Counted from the stretch's first letter, positions 11,130 through 21,525 are shown. The stretch: DNA of 64,000 nt from Thioalkalivibrio sp. ALJT (GCF_000381825.1 NZ_KB907125.1:62001-126000), one strand, 5' to 3'. Notes: generated by a model not told the origin, from the letters alone. Numbers and translations: made by a program.

Positions 11130-11660
11130 CTACTTCTCCAGACCGTCGAGGATCTCGTCCACCTTCTCCGGCGTGAGATTCTCATAGTACTTGTGGTCTA
11201 CCTGCATCATCGGTGCACCACAGCAGGCTGCCAGGCACTCCTCTTCCATCTTCAGGTAGAACTTGCCGTCCGGCGTGCTTTCGCCGAGCTTGATGCCAAG
11301 CCGGTTCTCCAGATGCGCGATAATCTCTTCCGAGCCGCGCAGCATGCAGGAGATGTTGTTGCACACCATGATGGTGTGCTTGCCGACCGGCTCCAGCTCG
11401 TACATCGAGTAGAACGAGCCCACCTCGTACACCGCGATCGCCGGCAGGCCGAGGTACTCGGCGACCGCATCCATCTTCGCGGTAGAGAGATAGCCATCCT
11501 CGTGCTGCACCGCGCGCAGGGCGCCCAGTACCGCAGAGCGCTTCTGGTCTTCCGGATAGCGCGCCAGCCAGGCGTCGATCTCTTCACGCTCGTGGTCGCT
11601 GAGCTCCACCTTCTTGCCGGCGGGCTTGTGGAAGGCGACGGTTTTCTGTTCGGCAGCCAT
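11130..11660 (-). CDS. nuoE: NADH-quinone oxidoreductase subunit E
   Basis: NuoE is the thioredoxin-like [2Fe-2S] subunit (24 kDa type) that pairs with NuoF. The 176-residue product carries the ligand set expected for the cluster: CNNISC around residues 99-104 and CLAACCGAP around residues 143-151. The start codon overlaps the nuoD stop region by one base, consistent with tight translational coupling. Confidence 0.97.
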   Translation of the reverse strand: MAAEQKTVAFHKPAGKKVELSDHEREEIDAWLARYPEDQKRSAVLGALRAVQHEDGYLSTAKMDAVAEYLGLPAIAVYEVGSFYSMYELEPVGKHTIMVCNNISCMLRGSEEIIAHLENRLGIKLGESTPDGKFYLKMEEECLAACCGAPMMQVDHKYYENLTPEKVDEILDGLEK

Positions 11661-12913
11661 CAGCGGTCGATCTCCCCGAATACGATGTCCTGGGTCCCGA
11701 TGATCGCGACCACGTCGGCCAGCATGTGGCCGCGCGCCATCTCGTCCAGCGCGGACAGGTGCACGAAACCCGGCGGACGGACCTTCAGACGGTAGGGCTT
11801 GTTGGAACCATCCGAGACCAGATACACCCCGAACTCGCCCTTCGGATGCTCCACCGCGGCGTAGGCCTCACCTTCCGGCAGGCACATGCCCTCGGTGAAC
11901 AGCTTGAAGTGGTGGATCAGGGCCTCCATGTCAGCCTTCATCTCCTCGCGCTTCGGCGGGGTGATCTTGTGATCCTCCAGCAGCACCGGGCCCGGATTCT
12001 GGCGCAGCCAGTCCACGCACTGGCGGATGATGCGGTTGGACTGGCGCATCTCCTCGATGCGCACCAGATAGCGGTCGTAGCAGTCGCCGTTCACGCCCAC
12101 CGGGATATCGAAATCGAGGCGGTCATAGACCTCGTAGGGCTGTTTCTTGCGCAGGTCCCACTCGACACCGGAGCCGCGCAGCATCGGGCCGGTAAAGCCC
12201 AGCTGCTTGGCACGGTCGGGATCGACCACGCCGATGCCCACGGTGCGCTGCTTCCAGATCCGGTTGTCGGTCAGCAGTGTCTCGTACTCGTCCACGCAGC
12301 CCGGGAAACGCTCGGTAAAGGCCTCGATGAAGTCCAGCAGCGAGCCCTGGCGGACCTTGTTCAGGTCGTCCACGACCTCCTGGGACTTCCAGGACGACGG
12401 CTGATACTTCGGCATCGTTCCCGGCAGGTCGCGCGCGACACCGCCCGGACGGTAATAGGTCGCATGCATGCGCGCACCGGAGACCGCCTCGTAGCAGTCC
12501 ATCAGATCCTCACGCTCGCGGAAGGCGTACAGGAACACCGCCATCGCGCCGATATCCAGCGCGTGGGCACCCAGCCACATCAGGTGATTCAGGATGCGGG
12601 TGATCTCGTCGAACATCACCCGGATGTATTGCGCCCGCAGCGGGGCCTCGATACCCAGAAGCTTTTCCATGGCGAGCACGTAGCCGTGCTCGTTGGCCAT
12701 CATCGACACGTAGTCGAGGCGGTCCATGTAGCCGATGGACTGGTTATAGGGCTTGCTCTCGGCGAGCTTCTCGGTACCGCGGTGCAGCAGACCGATATGC
12801 GGGTCGGCGCGCTGCACAACCTCGCCATCCATCTCCAGCACCAGGCGCAGGACCCCATGAGCCGCCGGATGCTGCGGCCCGAAGTTCAGGGTGAAGTTGC
12901 GAATCTCAGGCAT
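11660..12913 (-). CDS. nuoD: NADH-quinone oxidoreductase subunit D
   Basis: NuoD is the 49 kDa subunit that forms the quinone pocket next to cluster N2; it descends from the large subunit of [NiFe] hydrogenases. The 417-residue product opens with [18 protein letters not shown], the N-terminal family signature containing the quinone-site histidine, and ends with [10 protein letters not shown], the normal C-terminus. It is separate from nuoC, unlike the fused nuoCD of E. coli. The two genes overlap by eight bases. Confidence 0.97.
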   Translation of the reverse strand: MPEIRNFTLNFGPQHPAAHGVLRLVLEMDGEVVQRADPHIGLLHRGTEKLAESKPYNQSIGYMDRLDYVSMMANEHGYVLAMEKLLGIEAPLRAQYIRVMFDEITRILNHLMWLGAHALDIGAMAVFLYAFREREDLMDCYEAVSGARMHATYYRPGGVARDLPGTMPKYQPSSWKSQEVVDDLNKVRQGSLLDFIEAFTERFPGCVDEYETLLTDNRIWKQRTVGIGVVDPDRAKQLGFTGPMLRGSGVEWDLRKKQPYEVYDRLDFDIPVGVNGDCYDRYLVRIEEMRQSNRIIRQCVDWLRQNPGPVLLEDHKITPPKREEMKADMEALIHHFKLFTEGMCLPEGEAYAAVEHPKGEFGVYLVSDGSNKPYRLKVRPPGFVHLSALDEMARGHMLADVVAIIGTQDIVFGEIDR

Positions 12914-13625
12914 TCTCGGCTCCTTCGCCCGGCTTCTCGCCCTCGCTGTAGCGATGGTCGTCGCGGATGACCTTGGGCACCAGCACGCGTGGCTCGATGC
13001 TCACCGGCTGGTACACCACGCGCGCCTGCTCGGCGTCGTAGCGCATCTCGACATGGCCAATCAGCGGGAAGTCCTTGCGGAACGGGTGACCCACGAAGCC
13101 GTAGTCGGTCAGGATCCGGCGCAGATCGGGATGCCCCGAGAACAGGATGCCGAACAGATCGAAGGCCTCGCGCTCGAACCAGTTGGCAGAGGCCCATACC
13201 TCCACCAGGGATTCGATCTCCGGGAACTCCTCGTCGTCGATCCAGGCACGCATGCGTACCCGGCGGTTGTGCGCCACCGACAGGAGATGGGCCACCACCG
13301 TGAAGCGCGGGCCCTCCCAGTTGGATTCCCCCGGCGCATCATCGAAGGTGAAGCGCCCGGAGGTGGCCGCCTCGACGCCCCGCGAGAAGCCCGTGTTCGT
13401 CGCCGACTCGGTACCCCACTCGTCCTGGCCGTACTCGAGGTAGTCGACGCCGCACAGGTCGATCAGGATCTCGAAACCCAGCGCGTCGCGCAGCCTTTCG
13501 CCGGCCTCGCGCCAGGACCCGGGGACGATATCGACCGTCACCTCACCGTTGGCCTCGTGCAGGCTTTCCAGGGCATCGCCCAGTTCCGCCCGCAGGGCGT
13601 CGATCCAGTTGTCTTGTTCAGCCAT
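12906..13625 (-). CDS. nuoC: NADH-quinone oxidoreductase subunit C
   Basis: NuoC is the 30 kDa subunit of the complex I peripheral arm. The product has 239 residues from [11 protein letters not shown] at 13625. The family signature is present as [12 protein letters not shown] followed by [15 protein letters not shown] frame extending further upstream exists but overlaps nuoB in another register and is not a plausible start. The C-terminus is rich in Glu and Gly and overlaps nuoD. Confidence 0.96.
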   Translation of the reverse strand: MAEQDNWIDALRAELGDALESLHEANGEVTVDIVPGSWREAGERLRDALGFEILIDLCGVDYLEYGQDEWGTESATNTGFSRGVEAATSGRFTFDDAPGESNWEGPRFTVVAHLLSVAHNRRVRMRAWIDDEEFPEIESLVEVWASANWFEREAFDLFGILFSGHPDLRRILTDYGFVGHPFRKDFPLIGHVEMRYDAEQARVVYQPVSIEPRVLVPKVIRDDHRYSEGEKPGEGAENA

Positions 13626-13642
13626 CTGAAACCCCGGGTGCG

Positions 13643-14119
13643 TCAGCGCGCGATGGTGTTCGTGCGCTGGATCTTGTTCTGCAGCTGGATGATGCCGTAG
13701 AGCAGTGCCTCCGCCGTGGGCGGACAGCCCGGGACGTAGACATCCACCGGCACGATGCGGTCGCACCCGCGCACCACGGCATAGGAGTAGTGGTAATAAC
13801 CACCGCCGTTTGCACAGGAGCCCATGGAGATCACCCAGCGCGGCTCGGGCATCTGGTCGTACACCTTGCGCAGCGCCGGGGCCATCTTGTTGACCAGCGT
13901 GCCGGCGACGATCATCACGTCGGACTGACGCGGGCTGGGCCGGAAGATGATCCCGAAGCGATCGAGGTCGTAACGCGATGCACCGGCGTGCATCATCTCG
14001 ACCGCGCAGCAGGCGAGCCCGAAAGTCATGGGCCACAGCGAGCCGGTGCGGGCCCAGTTGATGAGCTTGTCCGCCGAGGTGGTGACGAAGCCCTTCTCAA
14101 GAACGCCTTCTATTCCCAT
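13643..14119 (-). CDS. nuoB: NADH-quinone oxidoreductase subunit B
   Basis: NuoB carries cluster N2, the last iron-sulfur centre before quinone. The four ligands are visible in GLACCAVEM (tandem Cys), [10 protein letters not shown] and [11 protein letters not shown]. The start [11 protein letters not shown] at 14119 gives 158 residues and overlaps the end of nuoA by ten bases. Longer readings run back through nuoA and were rejected. Confidence 0.97.
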   Translation of the reverse strand: MGIEGVLEKGFVTTSADKLINWARTGSLWPMTFGLACCAVEMMHAGASRYDLDRFGIIFRPSPRQSDVMIVAGTLVNKMAPALRKVYDQMPEPRWVISMGSCANGGGYYHYSYAVVRGCDRIVPVDVYVPGCPPTAEALLYGIIQLQNKIQRTNTIAR

Positions 14120-14466
14120 TCCAGCGCCCCCTTCTTCCACTCGTAGATGAATCCGACGACCAGAATGAGCAAAAACACGGCCATCGCAAGAAGCCCGAAC
14201 AGGCCAATGGCATCCAGCGACACCGCCCACGGGAAGAGAAATGCGATCTCCAGATCGAAGATGATGAACAGGATCGCCACCAGGTAGAAGCGCACGTCAA
14301 ACTTCAGGCGCGAATCCTCGAAGGCCTCGAAGCCGCACTCGTATGGCGAATCCTTGGCGGCGTCCGGCTTGCGCGGACCCACGGCCATACCGACCACCAG
14401 TGGCACGATGCCGACCACGATGCCCACTGCGATGAACAGCAGGATGGGTAAATAACCTTCCAGCAT
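14110..14466 (-). CDS. nuoA: NADH-quinone oxidoreductase subunit A
   Basis: NuoA is a three-helix membrane subunit that stabilises the quinone chamber. The 118-residue product contains the family loop [21 protein letters not shown] with its conserved cysteine (SPYECGFE), followed by two helices. It is the first gene of the nuo operon, about 140 bases downstream of the predicted transcription start. Confidence 0.97.
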   Translation of the reverse strand: MLEGYLPILLFIAVGIVVGIVPLVVGMAVGPRKPDAAKDSPYECGFEAFEDSRLKFDVRFYLVAILFIIFDLEIAFLFPWAVSLDAIGLFGLLAMAVFLLILVVGFIYEWKKGALEWE

Positions 14467-14608
14467 TTCTATCTCCCGTACGCCGCCTCGGGCGGGCAGG
14501 CTTGCGGGCCGTCGCGTACACCGGACGCGCCGACAAGCCGTTCAGCGTTGCTGGTTGAAAGCGCGGGTACGGGCAGCCTCGTTATGGTGAGACAGGGCCG
14601 CACACCGG

Positions 14609-14644
14609 GCACGGAGTCTAGGTGATGCCCAAAAACGGTGTCAA
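14609..14644 (-). promoter_or_regulatory. Predicted sigma70 promoter of the nuo operon
   Basis: On the minus strand a perfect -35 hexamer TTGACA (14639-14644) is followed after 18 bases by TAGACT (14615-14620), which matches four of six -10 positions. The start site would fall near 14608, giving a leader of about 140 bases before nuoA. It is the only clear promoter between tRNA-Leu and nuoA. The leader contains no obvious terminator. Confidence 0.6.
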
Positions 14645-14682
14645 GTATTCGTAATTTTATAAATTGCTGTTTTTATTGCGCT

Positions 14683-14722
14683 TTGATCCGGGCATGCACG
14701 GACTCAATAATACCCGGATCAA
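14683..14722. repeat. Perfect 10 bp inverted repeat just downstream of tRNA-Leu
   Basis: Arms TTGATCCGGG (14683-14692) and CCCGGATCAA (14713-14722) are separated by 20 bases. On the minus strand the hairpin lies seven bases beyond the CCA end of the tRNA, so it may end or trim the glmM-tpiA-secG-tRNA transcript. There is no following T-tract, so it is not a classical intrinsic terminator. The flanking DNA is AT-rich. Confidence 0.5.
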
Positions 14723-14729
14723 CAAAATT

Positions 14730-14814
14730 TGGTGCAGATGGTGGGACTCGAACCCACACGGCTTGCGCCACTACCCCCTCAAGATAGCGTGTCTACCAAT
14801 TCCACCACATCTGC
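14730..14814 (-). tRNA. leuU: tRNA-Leu (anticodon GAG)
   Basis: The 85-base gene starts GCAGATG on the minus strand and ends with the matching CATCTGC acceptor strand, a discriminator A and an encoded CCA (14730-14732). It has the class II layout with a long variable arm, the T-loop sequence GGTTCGAGTCC, and a seven-base anticodon loop TTGAGGG closed by CTATC/GGTAG. The GAG anticodon is at 14778-14780 and reads CUC/CUU leucine codons. It follows secG in the same direction, as leuU does in E. coli, so it is probably co-transcribed with secG. Confidence 0.97.
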
Positions 14815-14836
14815 CAGTTACTACAGCGTACCGACC

Positions 14837-15217
14837 TCAGTCGGGTACATCGGCCGGCCGGCCGGGCTGCGGGGTATCCCCGGCCGGTTCGCCACCCGGG
14901 ACGACCTCGGGCGGAAGGTCCGGCGGGCCATCGCCTTCTTCTTCCATGGCCTCCATCTGGTCCAGCAGGCTCTCGGCCTCGGGGCTGGACGCCGCCAGAT
15001 AGGCCAGCGTCAGGCTGTTGAGGAAGAACACCACCGCCAGCACGGCGGTCGAACGGCTCAGGAAGTTGGCCGAGCCAGCCGCCCCGAAGACTGTCGCCGA
15101 AGCACCGCTGCCGAAGGCGGCGCCGGCATCTGCGCCCTTGCCATGCTGCATCAGGATCAGCGCAACCAGGCCGATCGAGACCGCGACCTGGACCACCAGG
15201 AGCAGGCCGTAAATCAT
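14837..15217 (-). CDS. secG: Protein translocase subunit SecG
   Basis: SecG is the small SecYEG subunit that assists SecA-driven export through the inner membrane. The 126-residue product has the two expected helices around the conserved loop ILMQHGKGADAGAAFGSGAS. After about residue 80 it has a long acidic, proline-rich tail (EEEGDGPPDLPPEVVPG), as seen in several proteobacteria. It overlaps tpiA by four bases (ATGA) and precedes tRNA-Leu. Confidence 0.95.
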   Translation of the reverse strand: MIYGLLLVVQVAVSIGLVALILMQHGKGADAGAAFGSGASATVFGAAGSANFLSRSTAVLAVVFFLNSLTLAYLAASSPEAESLLDQMEAMEEEGDGPPDLPPEVVPGGEPAGDTPQPGRPADVPD

Positions 15218-15981
15218 GCCACGACTCGCTCGCCCGCGGCGTTGGCGATGGCGGTAAAGGCTGCGGCATCCAGCGAGGCACCACCGATCAGCCCCCCGTC
15301 AATGTCGTCCAGCGCGAGCAAGCCGGCCGCATTTTCGGCCTTCATGCTGCCGCCGTACAGGATCCGCAGGTCTGCGGCAACGCGCGGATCACGACTGGCG
15401 ACGCGATTGCGGATGAATGCGTGCACCTCCTGGGCCTGCTCCGGGGTGGCGGTCAGACCGGTACCGATGGCCCACACTGGCTCGTAGGCGATCACGGCAC
15501 GCTCGAAGGCTTCGACACCGGCAGCATCGAGGACGGCATCCAGCTGCTCGGCCACGACGTTCTCGGTGCGCCCGGACTCACGGTCAACCTTCTGCTCGCC
15601 CACGCACAGGATCGGGATCAGACCCGCGGACTGCGCGGCGACGAACTTGGCGGCCACCCAGGCGCTGGATTCATTCTGGCGTTCGCGGCGTTCGGAATGG
15701 CCGACGATCACGTAACGGCACCCGACCTCGGCCAGCATGGGGCCGGACAGCTCGCCGGTGTAGGCGCCCTTTTCCTGATCCGAGCAGTCCTGAGCGCCCA
15801 GCGCGATGACGCTGCCGGACAGATCGGTCGCGATCTCCGCCAGATAGACCGCAGGCGGGCACACGGCCACATCCACGCCCTGGATATCGCCCAGGCTGCC
15901 CTTCAGGGCGGACACGAGCGCGCGATTCGCTTCCCGCGAACCGTTCATCTTCCAGTTTCCGGCGACCAGCGGCGTGCGCAT
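15214..15981 (-). CDS. tpiA: Triosephosphate isomerase
   Basis: TpiA interconverts dihydroxyacetone phosphate and glyceraldehyde 3-phosphate in glycolysis and gluconeogenesis. The 255-residue product has the usual length. Catalytic residues sit in recognisable blocks: Lys in GNWKMNG near the N-terminus, His in IVGHSERR near residue 95, and the catalytic Glu in AYEPVWAIGTG near residue 167. The phosphate-binding blocks ILYGGSMK and GGLIGGASL are also present. It lies between glmM and secG, a common gammaproteobacterial order. Confidence 0.98.
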   Translation of the reverse strand: MRTPLVAGNWKMNGSREANRALVSALKGSLGDIQGVDVAVCPPAVYLAEIATDLSGSVIALGAQDCSDQEKGAYTGELSGPMLAEVGCRYVIVGHSERRERQNESSAWVAAKFVAAQSAGLIPILCVGEQKVDRESGRTENVVAEQLDAVLDAAGVEAFERAVIAYEPVWAIGTGLTATPEQAQEVHAFIRNRVASRDPRVAADLRILYGGSMKAENAAGLLALDDIDGGLIGGASLDAAAFTAIANAAGERVVA

Positions 15982-16170
15982 GCGGACCTTCCTCCTGCAA
16001 TCGGTCGGGCCCGTACGGATACAGCGGGTCCGATGATGATGATTAGAGCGGCGGGATGTTACCGACGCACCGGGTGCAAATCAACCACGAATGCGTCAGG
16101 GCATGGAGCGTGTGCCCGCAGGCAGGCCCGGGGGCGCACGCCGCCCGGCACGGACACCCGCATATCCGGG

Positions 16171-17514
16171 TCACAACGCCGCTCGAATACTGTCGGCAAT
16201 GCGCTCGGCCGCGCTGCGCGTGATCTCAGGGTCTTCACCCTCGACCATCACCCGCACCAGGGGCTCGGTGCCGGACGGGCGCAGCAGCACACGGCCGCGC
16301 TGACCCAGCTCACTTTCGACCGCCGCCACCTCCGCACGCACCGGGTCCGCTTGCAGACAGGCGGCAGCGCCGCCACTCACGGGGACATTGATCAGGCACT
16401 GCGGGAGCTTGGGGATGGCGCTGGCCAGCACAGAGAGCGGCTGCCCGGTACGGTGCATCAGATGGGCAATCTGCAATGCCGCGACCGTGCCATCCCCGGT
16501 GGTGGTATGGTCCAGACAGAGGATATGCCCGGACCCCTCACCGCCCAGGGTCCAGTCGCGCCGACGCAGCTCCTCCAGCACATAGCGATCCCCGACCCGC
16601 GCGCGCACGAACGGGATGCCGGCCGCCTGGAGGGCCTGCTCGAGACCGAGGTTGGTCATCTGGGTACCGACCACACCACCCGGGAAGCCTCCGGCCTGTT
16701 GCTCGGTCAGGGCGAGGATACCCAGGATCTGATCCCCGTCCACCACCGTGCCATCGGCCGCGGCCAGGATCACGCGGTCACCGTCACCATCGAGCGCAAT
16801 ACCCAGATCCGCGCCCGCGGCCCGCACACGCTCGGCGACATTGCGCGGATGCAGCGCGCCCACGTCGGCGTTGATGTTATAACCATCGGGGCTGGCCCCC
16901 AGCACCTCAACCTGCGCCCCGAGCTCCTCGAACACATGCGGGGACACGTTGTAAGTGGCCCCGTGGGCGCAGTCGATCACGATCTTCATGCCGCGCAGTT
17001 CGGAACGCGACGGGATCGCACTCTTGCAGAACTCGATGTAGCGCCCCGCCGCATCCGCAATGCGGACGGCCTTGCCCAGACGTTCGCCGTTGAGGCCCCG
17101 GGCGGGTTCCTCGAGCCGTGCCTCAATGGCCGCCTCGGTCGCATCCGGGAGCTTGTCCCCTTCCGGGGTAAAGAACTTGAACCCATTGTCATGAAACGGG
17201 TTATGGGATGCGCTGATCACCACGCCCGCCGTCGCACGGAAGGTGCGCGTCAGGTAGGCGATGGCAGGCGTCGGCATCGGCCCCAGCAGGGCCACATCCA
17301 GGCCGGCAGCGGACAGACCTGCCTCCAGCGCCGACTCGAACATATAGCCGGACACGCGCGTGTCCTTGCCAACCAGCACCGGCCCCTGACGGTGGCCGTT
17401 CTCCCCCAGTATCTCGCCCACGGCAAAACCCAAGCGCAACGCAAACTCAGGGGTCAGCGGCCACTCGCCGGTGCGCCCCCGAATCCCGTCGGTTCCAAAA
17501 TACCTGGCCATCAA
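16171..17514 (-). CDS. glmM: Phosphoglucosamine mutase
   Basis: GlmM converts glucosamine 6-phosphate to glucosamine 1-phosphate for UDP-GlcNAc, peptidoglycan and LPS synthesis. The 447-residue product shows the N-terminal RYFGTDGIRG block, the phosphoserine loop ISASHNPF around residue 100, the metal loop DGDGDR and the C-terminal phosphate site RPSGTEPLVRV. Two adjacent ATGs are possible (17514 and 17511), and both overlap the folP stop. A 189-base gap to tpiA contains no gene and could hold a promoter. Confidence 0.97.
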   Translation of the reverse strand: MMARYFGTDGIRGRTGEWPLTPEFALRLGFAVGEILGENGHRQGPVLVGKDTRVSGYMFESALEAGLSAAGLDVALLGPMPTPAIAYLTRTFRATAGVVISASHNPFHDNGFKFFTPEGDKLPDATEAAIEARLEEPARGLNGERLGKAVRIADAAGRYIEFCKSAIPSRSELRGMKIVIDCAHGATYNVSPHVFEELGAQVEVLGASPDGYNINADVGALHPRNVAERVRAAGADLGIALDGDGDRVILAAADGTVVDGDQILGILALTEQQAGGFPGGVVGTQMTNLGLEQALQAAGIPFVRARVGDRYVLEELRRRDWTLGGEGSGHILCLDHTTTGDGTVAALQIAHLMHRTGQPLSVLASAIPKLPQCLINVPVSGGAAACLQADPVRAEVAAVESELGQRGRVLLRPSGTEPLVRVMVEGEDPEITRSAAERIADSIRAAL

Positions 17515-18398
17515 TCCCCCCGCATGTCCTGTGCGTCAACGGCATCCGCCTGCAGTGCCGAGTATAGCGTCAGTGCATCCCGGGTTGCCCCGACATCGTG
17601 CACACGCAGCACCCGCGCCCCTGCTTGGACCGCCAGCAAGGCGGCAATCGCAGAACCGGGGTCGCGCGCCTGTACCGGGCGGTCCCCCAGCAGCGCACCG
17701 ATCATCGACTTGCGCGACACGCCCACCAGCAGTGGCAGCCCCGCCCCGGCCAGACGCGGCAGGCCCCGGAACAGGGCCAGATTGTGCTCCAGCGTCTTGC
17801 CGAACCCGAAGCCCGGATCCAGCAGGATCTGCGCACGCGGAACCCCGGCGTCCTGCAGCGTTGCAGCACGGGCGGCAAGAAAGTCCTCGACCTCGGCCAC
17901 CACATCGCGGTACTGCGGGGCCTGCTGCATGGACTGCGGTGCGCCCTGCATATGCATCGCGCACAACGCCACCCCCTGCTCGCGTGCCGCCTCGACCGCC
18001 ACATCCAGCGCGCCCTCGGCACGAAAGCCATTGACGTCGTTCAGCAGCCCGGCGCCGGCTGCCACCGCCTCGCGCATCAACTCCGGCTTCATGGTATCGA
18101 CCGACAGCGGCACATCGAATGCCGCGCTCAGGGCCTCGACGACCGGCAAAACCCGCCGCCGCTCTTCATCCAGGCCCACCGGCTCCGCGCCGGGTCGGGT
18201 GGACTCCCCGCCGATATCCAGGATCTCGGCACCCTCGGCCACCATCTCCCGCGCACGCGCCAGGGCAGCGTCCACTCGCGTGTAACGTCCGCCGTCGGAG
18301 AACGAGTCCGGGGTCACGTTCAAAATACCCATGATGCGCGGCCGATCCAGATCCAGAACCCGGGGTCCGCATTGCAGTCGAAGGTGCTCCGTGGTCAC
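17511..18398 (-). CDS. folP: Dihydropteroate synthase
   Basis: FolP joins p-aminobenzoate to the pterin pyrophosphate in folate synthesis and is the sulfonamide target. The 295-residue product has the standard blocks ILNVTPDSFSDGG, DIGGESTRPGA, PLSVDTMKPE and LLVGVSRKSMIG. It overlaps glmM and lies downstream of an intrinsic terminator that ends the ftsH transcript, so folP-glmM must use read-through or their own promoter within 18399-18507. Confidence 0.97.
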   Translation of the reverse strand: MTTEHLRLQCGPRVLDLDRPRIMGILNVTPDSFSDGGRYTRVDAALARAREMVAEGAEILDIGGESTRPGAEPVGLDEERRRVLPVVEALSAAFDVPLSVDTMKPELMREAVAAGAGLLNDVNGFRAEGALDVAVEAAREQGVALCAMHMQGAPQSMQQAPQYRDVVAEVEDFLAARAATLQDAGVPRAQILLDPGFGFGKTLEHNLALFRGLPRLAGAGLPLLVGVSRKSMIGALLGDRPVQARDPGSAIAALLAVQAGARVLRVHDVGATRDALTLYSALQADAVDAQDMRGD

Positions 18399-18421
18399 GC
18401 GCGCTCCTTGGTCTGTGCCAA

Positions 18422-18455
18422 TAAAAAGGCCGCCAGGAAAGGGGCCTGGCGGCCT
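18422..18455 (-). terminator. Intrinsic terminator downstream of ftsH
   Basis: On the minus strand a perfect ten-base stem GGCCGCCAGG/CCTGGCGGCC with a seven-base loop is followed by TTTTTATT. It lies 53 bases after the ftsH stop and 24 bases before folP, and would end most rlmE-ftsH transcripts. Confidence 0.85.
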
Positions 18456-18507
18456 GCGACTTCAACGGCCGCCGGGTCCTCGGACCCGGTGGCAACGACG
18501 GGACGGA

Positions 18508-20475
18508 TCAGGACTGCGGGGCCGGCCCTCCGACAACCCCCTTGTCGTCGTCATCGCGACCGTCCGCGCTGTCGACATCCGAAGAACCGGACTCGGTATC
18601 ATCACCGACCTGCGCGGAACCACTGGAGTCATCATCGCTGCCCCAGTTCGCCGGCTCGCGCGGTTCGCGCCCGGCCATGATGTCCTCGATCTGCTTGTCG
18701 TCGATGGTCTCGTATTTCATCAACGCCGCCGCCATCGCATGCAGCTTGTCGAGGTTATCCAGCAGGATCTGCCGTCCGTGCTGATAGTTGGCGTCGATGA
18801 TCCGGCGCACCTCGGCGTCGATCTCGCGCGCCGTCTCGTCGGACATGGGCTTGGAGGCGGCACCCATCTGCGCGCCCAGGAACGGATGCCCTTCTTCCTC
18901 GCCGTAGTCCAGCGGGCCGAGCTTTTCCGACAGGCCCCATTTGGTCACCATGTTGCGCGCAATCTGGGTCGCGCGTTCGATGTCGTTCGAGGCCCCGGTC
19001 GTGACCTTGCCCATACCAAAGATGATCTCTTCGGCCAGGCGCCCGCCAAACAGGCTGGCCAGCTGACTCTCCAGTCGGGTCCGGGAATGACTGTAACGAT
19101 CCTCCTCGGGCAGGAACATGGTCACACCCAGCGCGCGCCCACGCGGGATGATGCTCACCTTGTACACCGGATCATGCTCGGGAACACTGAGCCCGATGAT
19201 CGCATGGCCAGCCTCGTGGTAGGCCGTCAGTTTCTTCTCGTCTTCGGACATCACCATGGACTTGCGCTCGGCGCCCATCATGATCTTGTCCTTGGCGCGC
19301 TCGAAGTCGCTCATGTCGACCAGACGCTTGCCGGCGCGGGCGGCGAACAGTGCTGCCTCGTTGACCAGATTGGCCAGATCCGCGCCGGAGAAGCCCGGCG
19401 TACCACGGGCGATCAGATCCGGCCGCACATCGTCCGCCAGCGGCGTCTTCTTCATGTGCACCTTGAGGATCTGCTCGCGACCGCGCACATCCGGCGGCGG
19501 CACCACTACCTGGCGGTCGAAACGTCCCGGGCGCAGCAGCGCCTGGTCGAGCACATCCGGGCGGTTGGTCGCGGCAATCACGATAATGCCCTCGGTACCC
19601 TCGAAGCCGTCCATCTCGACCAGCAGCTGGTTCAGGGTCTGTTCGCGCTCGTCATGACCACCGCCCATGCCGGCGCCACGCTGACGGCCCACCGCGTCGA
19701 TCTCGTCGATGAAGATAATGCACGGCGCATGCTTCTTGGCCTCGGCGAACATGTCGCGCACGCGCGAGGCGCCCACGCCGACGAACATCTCGACGAAATC
19801 GGAACCGGAGATACTGAAGAACGGCACCTTGGCCTCTCCAGCGATGGCCTTGGCCAGCAGGGTCTTGCCGGTACCCGGCGAGCCGACCATCAGCACGCCG
19901 CGCGGAATCTGCCCGCCCAGCTTCTGGAACTTGGACGGATCACGCAGGAAGTCCACCAGCTCGGTGACCTCTTCCTTGGCCTCGTCGCAGCCAGCCACAT
20001 CACCGAAACCGACCTTGACCTGGTCCTCGGACATCAGCTTGGCCTTGGACTTGCCGAAGGACATCGCACCCTTGCCGCCGGCACCGCCGCCCTGCATCTG
20101 GCGCATGAAGTAGATCCACACGGCGATCAGCAGCAGGATCGGGAACCAGGAGATCAGAATGCTCATCAGCAGAGAACGCTCGGCCTCCTCGTGGGCATTG
20201 ACCTCCACGTTGTTCTGCAGGAGGTCACCGATCAGGCCGGGGTCGTTCGGATTCACCGTCGTGAATTGCTGGCCTTCCAGGGTGGTGCCCTCGATCTTCT
20301 CGCCCTTGATGGTGACGTTATCCACGCGGCCACCCTGCACGTCGCGGATGAACTCGGAGTACGTGATACTCCGCACCTCCTGCGTATGCTGCTGCGGGCC
20401 GAAGTTGTTGAAGACAGACATCAGGACGACGGCAATCACCGCCCAGATGATCAGATTCTTGGCCAGACCGTTCAA
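18508..20475 (-). CDS. ftsH: ATP-dependent zinc metalloprotease FtsH
   Basis: FtsH is an inner-membrane AAA+ protease that degrades misfolded membrane proteins and regulators. The 655-residue product has an N-terminal helix, a periplasmic domain and a second helix near residues 105-125. The AAA module follows with Walker A GSPGTGKT, Walker B IIFIDEID and an arginine finger region. The zinc protease site HEAGH sits near residue 420. The C-terminal 50 residues are acidic and serine-rich ([17 protein letters not shown]). rlmE lies 42 bases upstream, matching the common rlmE-ftsH order. Confidence 0.98.
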   Translation of the reverse strand: MNGLAKNLIIWAVIAVVLMSVFNNFGPQQHTQEVRSITYSEFIRDVQGGRVDNVTIKGEKIEGTTLEGQQFTTVNPNDPGLIGDLLQNNVEVNAHEEAERSLLMSILISWFPILLLIAVWIYFMRQMQGGGAGGKGAMSFGKSKAKLMSEDQVKVGFGDVAGCDEAKEEVTELVDFLRDPSKFQKLGGQIPRGVLMVGSPGTGKTLLAKAIAGEAKVPFFSISGSDFVEMFVGVGASRVRDMFAEAKKHAPCIIFIDEIDAVGRQRGAGMGGGHDEREQTLNQLLVEMDGFEGTEGIIVIAATNRPDVLDQALLRPGRFDRQVVVPPPDVRGREQILKVHMKKTPLADDVRPDLIARGTPGFSGADLANLVNEAALFAARAGKRLVDMSDFERAKDKIMMGAERKSMVMSEDEKKLTAYHEAGHAIIGLSVPEHDPVYKVSIIPRGRALGVTMFLPEEDRYSHSRTRLESQLASLFGGRLAEEIIFGMGKVTTGASNDIERATQIARNMVTKWGLSEKLGPLDYGEEEGHPFLGAQMGAASKPMSDETAREIDAEVRRIIDANYQHGRQILLDNLDKLHAMAAALMKYETIDDKQIEDIMAGREPREPANWGSDDDSSGSAQVGDDTESGSSDVDSADGRDDDDKGVVGGPAPQS

Positions 20476-20517
20476 AACGACACCTCGAAAAACATTAGTA
20501 GTCAGTTACACGGAGCT

Positions 20518-21144
20518 TTACACATCCCGGGGCTCGCGCGCCAATACATACACTTCGCGTGACCGTGGGCGCGAGGCCCTGGGCTTGCGCACCTTGACCG
20601 ACTTGAAGCGCCGGCGCACCTCGGCGAGGTACGCATCCGAACCCTCGCCCTGAAATAGCTTGACCAGAAAGGCACCCCCGGGGTTCAGGATCCGGGTGGC
20701 CAGATCCAGCGCCAGTTCACACAAGTGGATGGAGCGCGGCTGATCAACCGCATCGGTCCCGGTCAGGTTGGGGGCCATGTCGGAAAGCACCAGGTCGGCG
20801 GACTCCTCGCCCAGGGCCTCCAGGATCGCCTCCAGTACCGCATCCTCGCGGAAATCGCCCGTCACCACCTCGGCCCCGGACACCGGATCCATCGCCAGGA
20901 TATCGGTCGCCACCAGCACACCCTTGCGGCCGATCTTCTGCGCGGCGTACTGGGTCCAGCCGCCCGGGGCTGCACCCAGATCCACCACGCGCATCCCCGG
21001 CTTCAGCAGGCGGTCGCGTTCGTCCAGCTCCTGCAGCTTGTACACGGCGCGCCCGCGATACCCCTCCTGTTGAGCACGCTGCACGTATGGATCGTCAAAG
21101 TGCTCCTTCAGCCAGCGCTGACTGGAGCGGCTACGCTTCGGCAT
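20518..21144 (-). CDS. rlmE: 23S rRNA 2'-O-ribose U2552 methyltransferase
   Basis: RlmE (FtsJ/RrmJ) methylates U2552 of 23S rRNA late in 50S assembly, using S-adenosylmethionine. The product from [11 protein letters not shown] at 21144 has 208 residues, the usual size. SAM motif I is [13 protein letters not shown], and [13 protein letters not shown] and [10 protein letters not shown] carry the Asp and Lys of the catalytic tetrad. An upstream ATG five codons earlier is possible but not needed. It is divergent from yhbY, with 66 bases between the start codons. Confidence 0.96.
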   Translation of the reverse strand: MPKRSRSSQRWLKEHFDDPYVQRAQQEGYRGRAVYKLQELDERDRLLKPGMRVVDLGAAPGGWTQYAAQKIGRKGVLVATDILAMDPVSGAEVVTGDFREDAVLEAILEALGEESADLVLSDMAPNLTGTDAVDQPRSIHLCELALDLATRILNPGGAFLVKLFQGEGSDAYLAEVRRRFKSVKVRKPRASRPRSREVYVLAREPRDV

Positions 21145-21210
21145 ATCCGGACCTCGCACCCACCGGTGGCGTGCTACACTTTTGTGTTTTCAACACTAAT
21201 AACGGCCCTC

Positions 21211-21510
21211 GTGAATCTGACCGACGTACAACGCCGCCATCTGCGCAGCCTCGCCCATCCCCGCAAGCCCATCGTCACCATTGGTCGCAACGGTCTGACC
21301 GATGCCGTGCTCGCGGAGCTGGAAAAGGCCCTGGACCATCACGAACTGGTCAAGATCAAGGTCAACATCGGGGATCGCGACGCCCGCAACGAAACCGTCG
21401 AGACCCTGTGCGCCCGCACCGGGGCCGAACGCGTCCAGCGTATCGGCTACATCGCGACCCTGTTCCGCCGCAACCCGGAAGCCCCGAAGGTCTCGCTGGA
21501 CCCGGCCTGA
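21211..21510 (+). CDS. yhbY: Ribosome assembly RNA-binding protein YhbY
   Basis: YhbY is a small CRM-domain protein that binds pre-50S particles. The product has 99 residues, close to the family norm. The domain signature LRSLAHPRKPIVTIGRNGLT is at residues 12-31, followed by HHELVKIKV and the C-terminal IGYIATLFRRN. Translation must begin at GTG 21211 (VNLTDVQRRHL), because no in-frame ATG fits the conserved N-terminus. It is convergent with greA; the 15 bases between their stops form part of a short ACCCC/GGGGT hairpin. Confidence 0.93.
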   Translation: MNLTDVQRRHLRSLAHPRKPIVTIGRNGLTDAVLAELEKALDHHELVKIKVNIGDRDARNETVETLCARTGAERVQRIGYIATLFRRNPEAPKVSLDPA

Positions 21511-21525
21511 ACCCCGCAACCGGGG

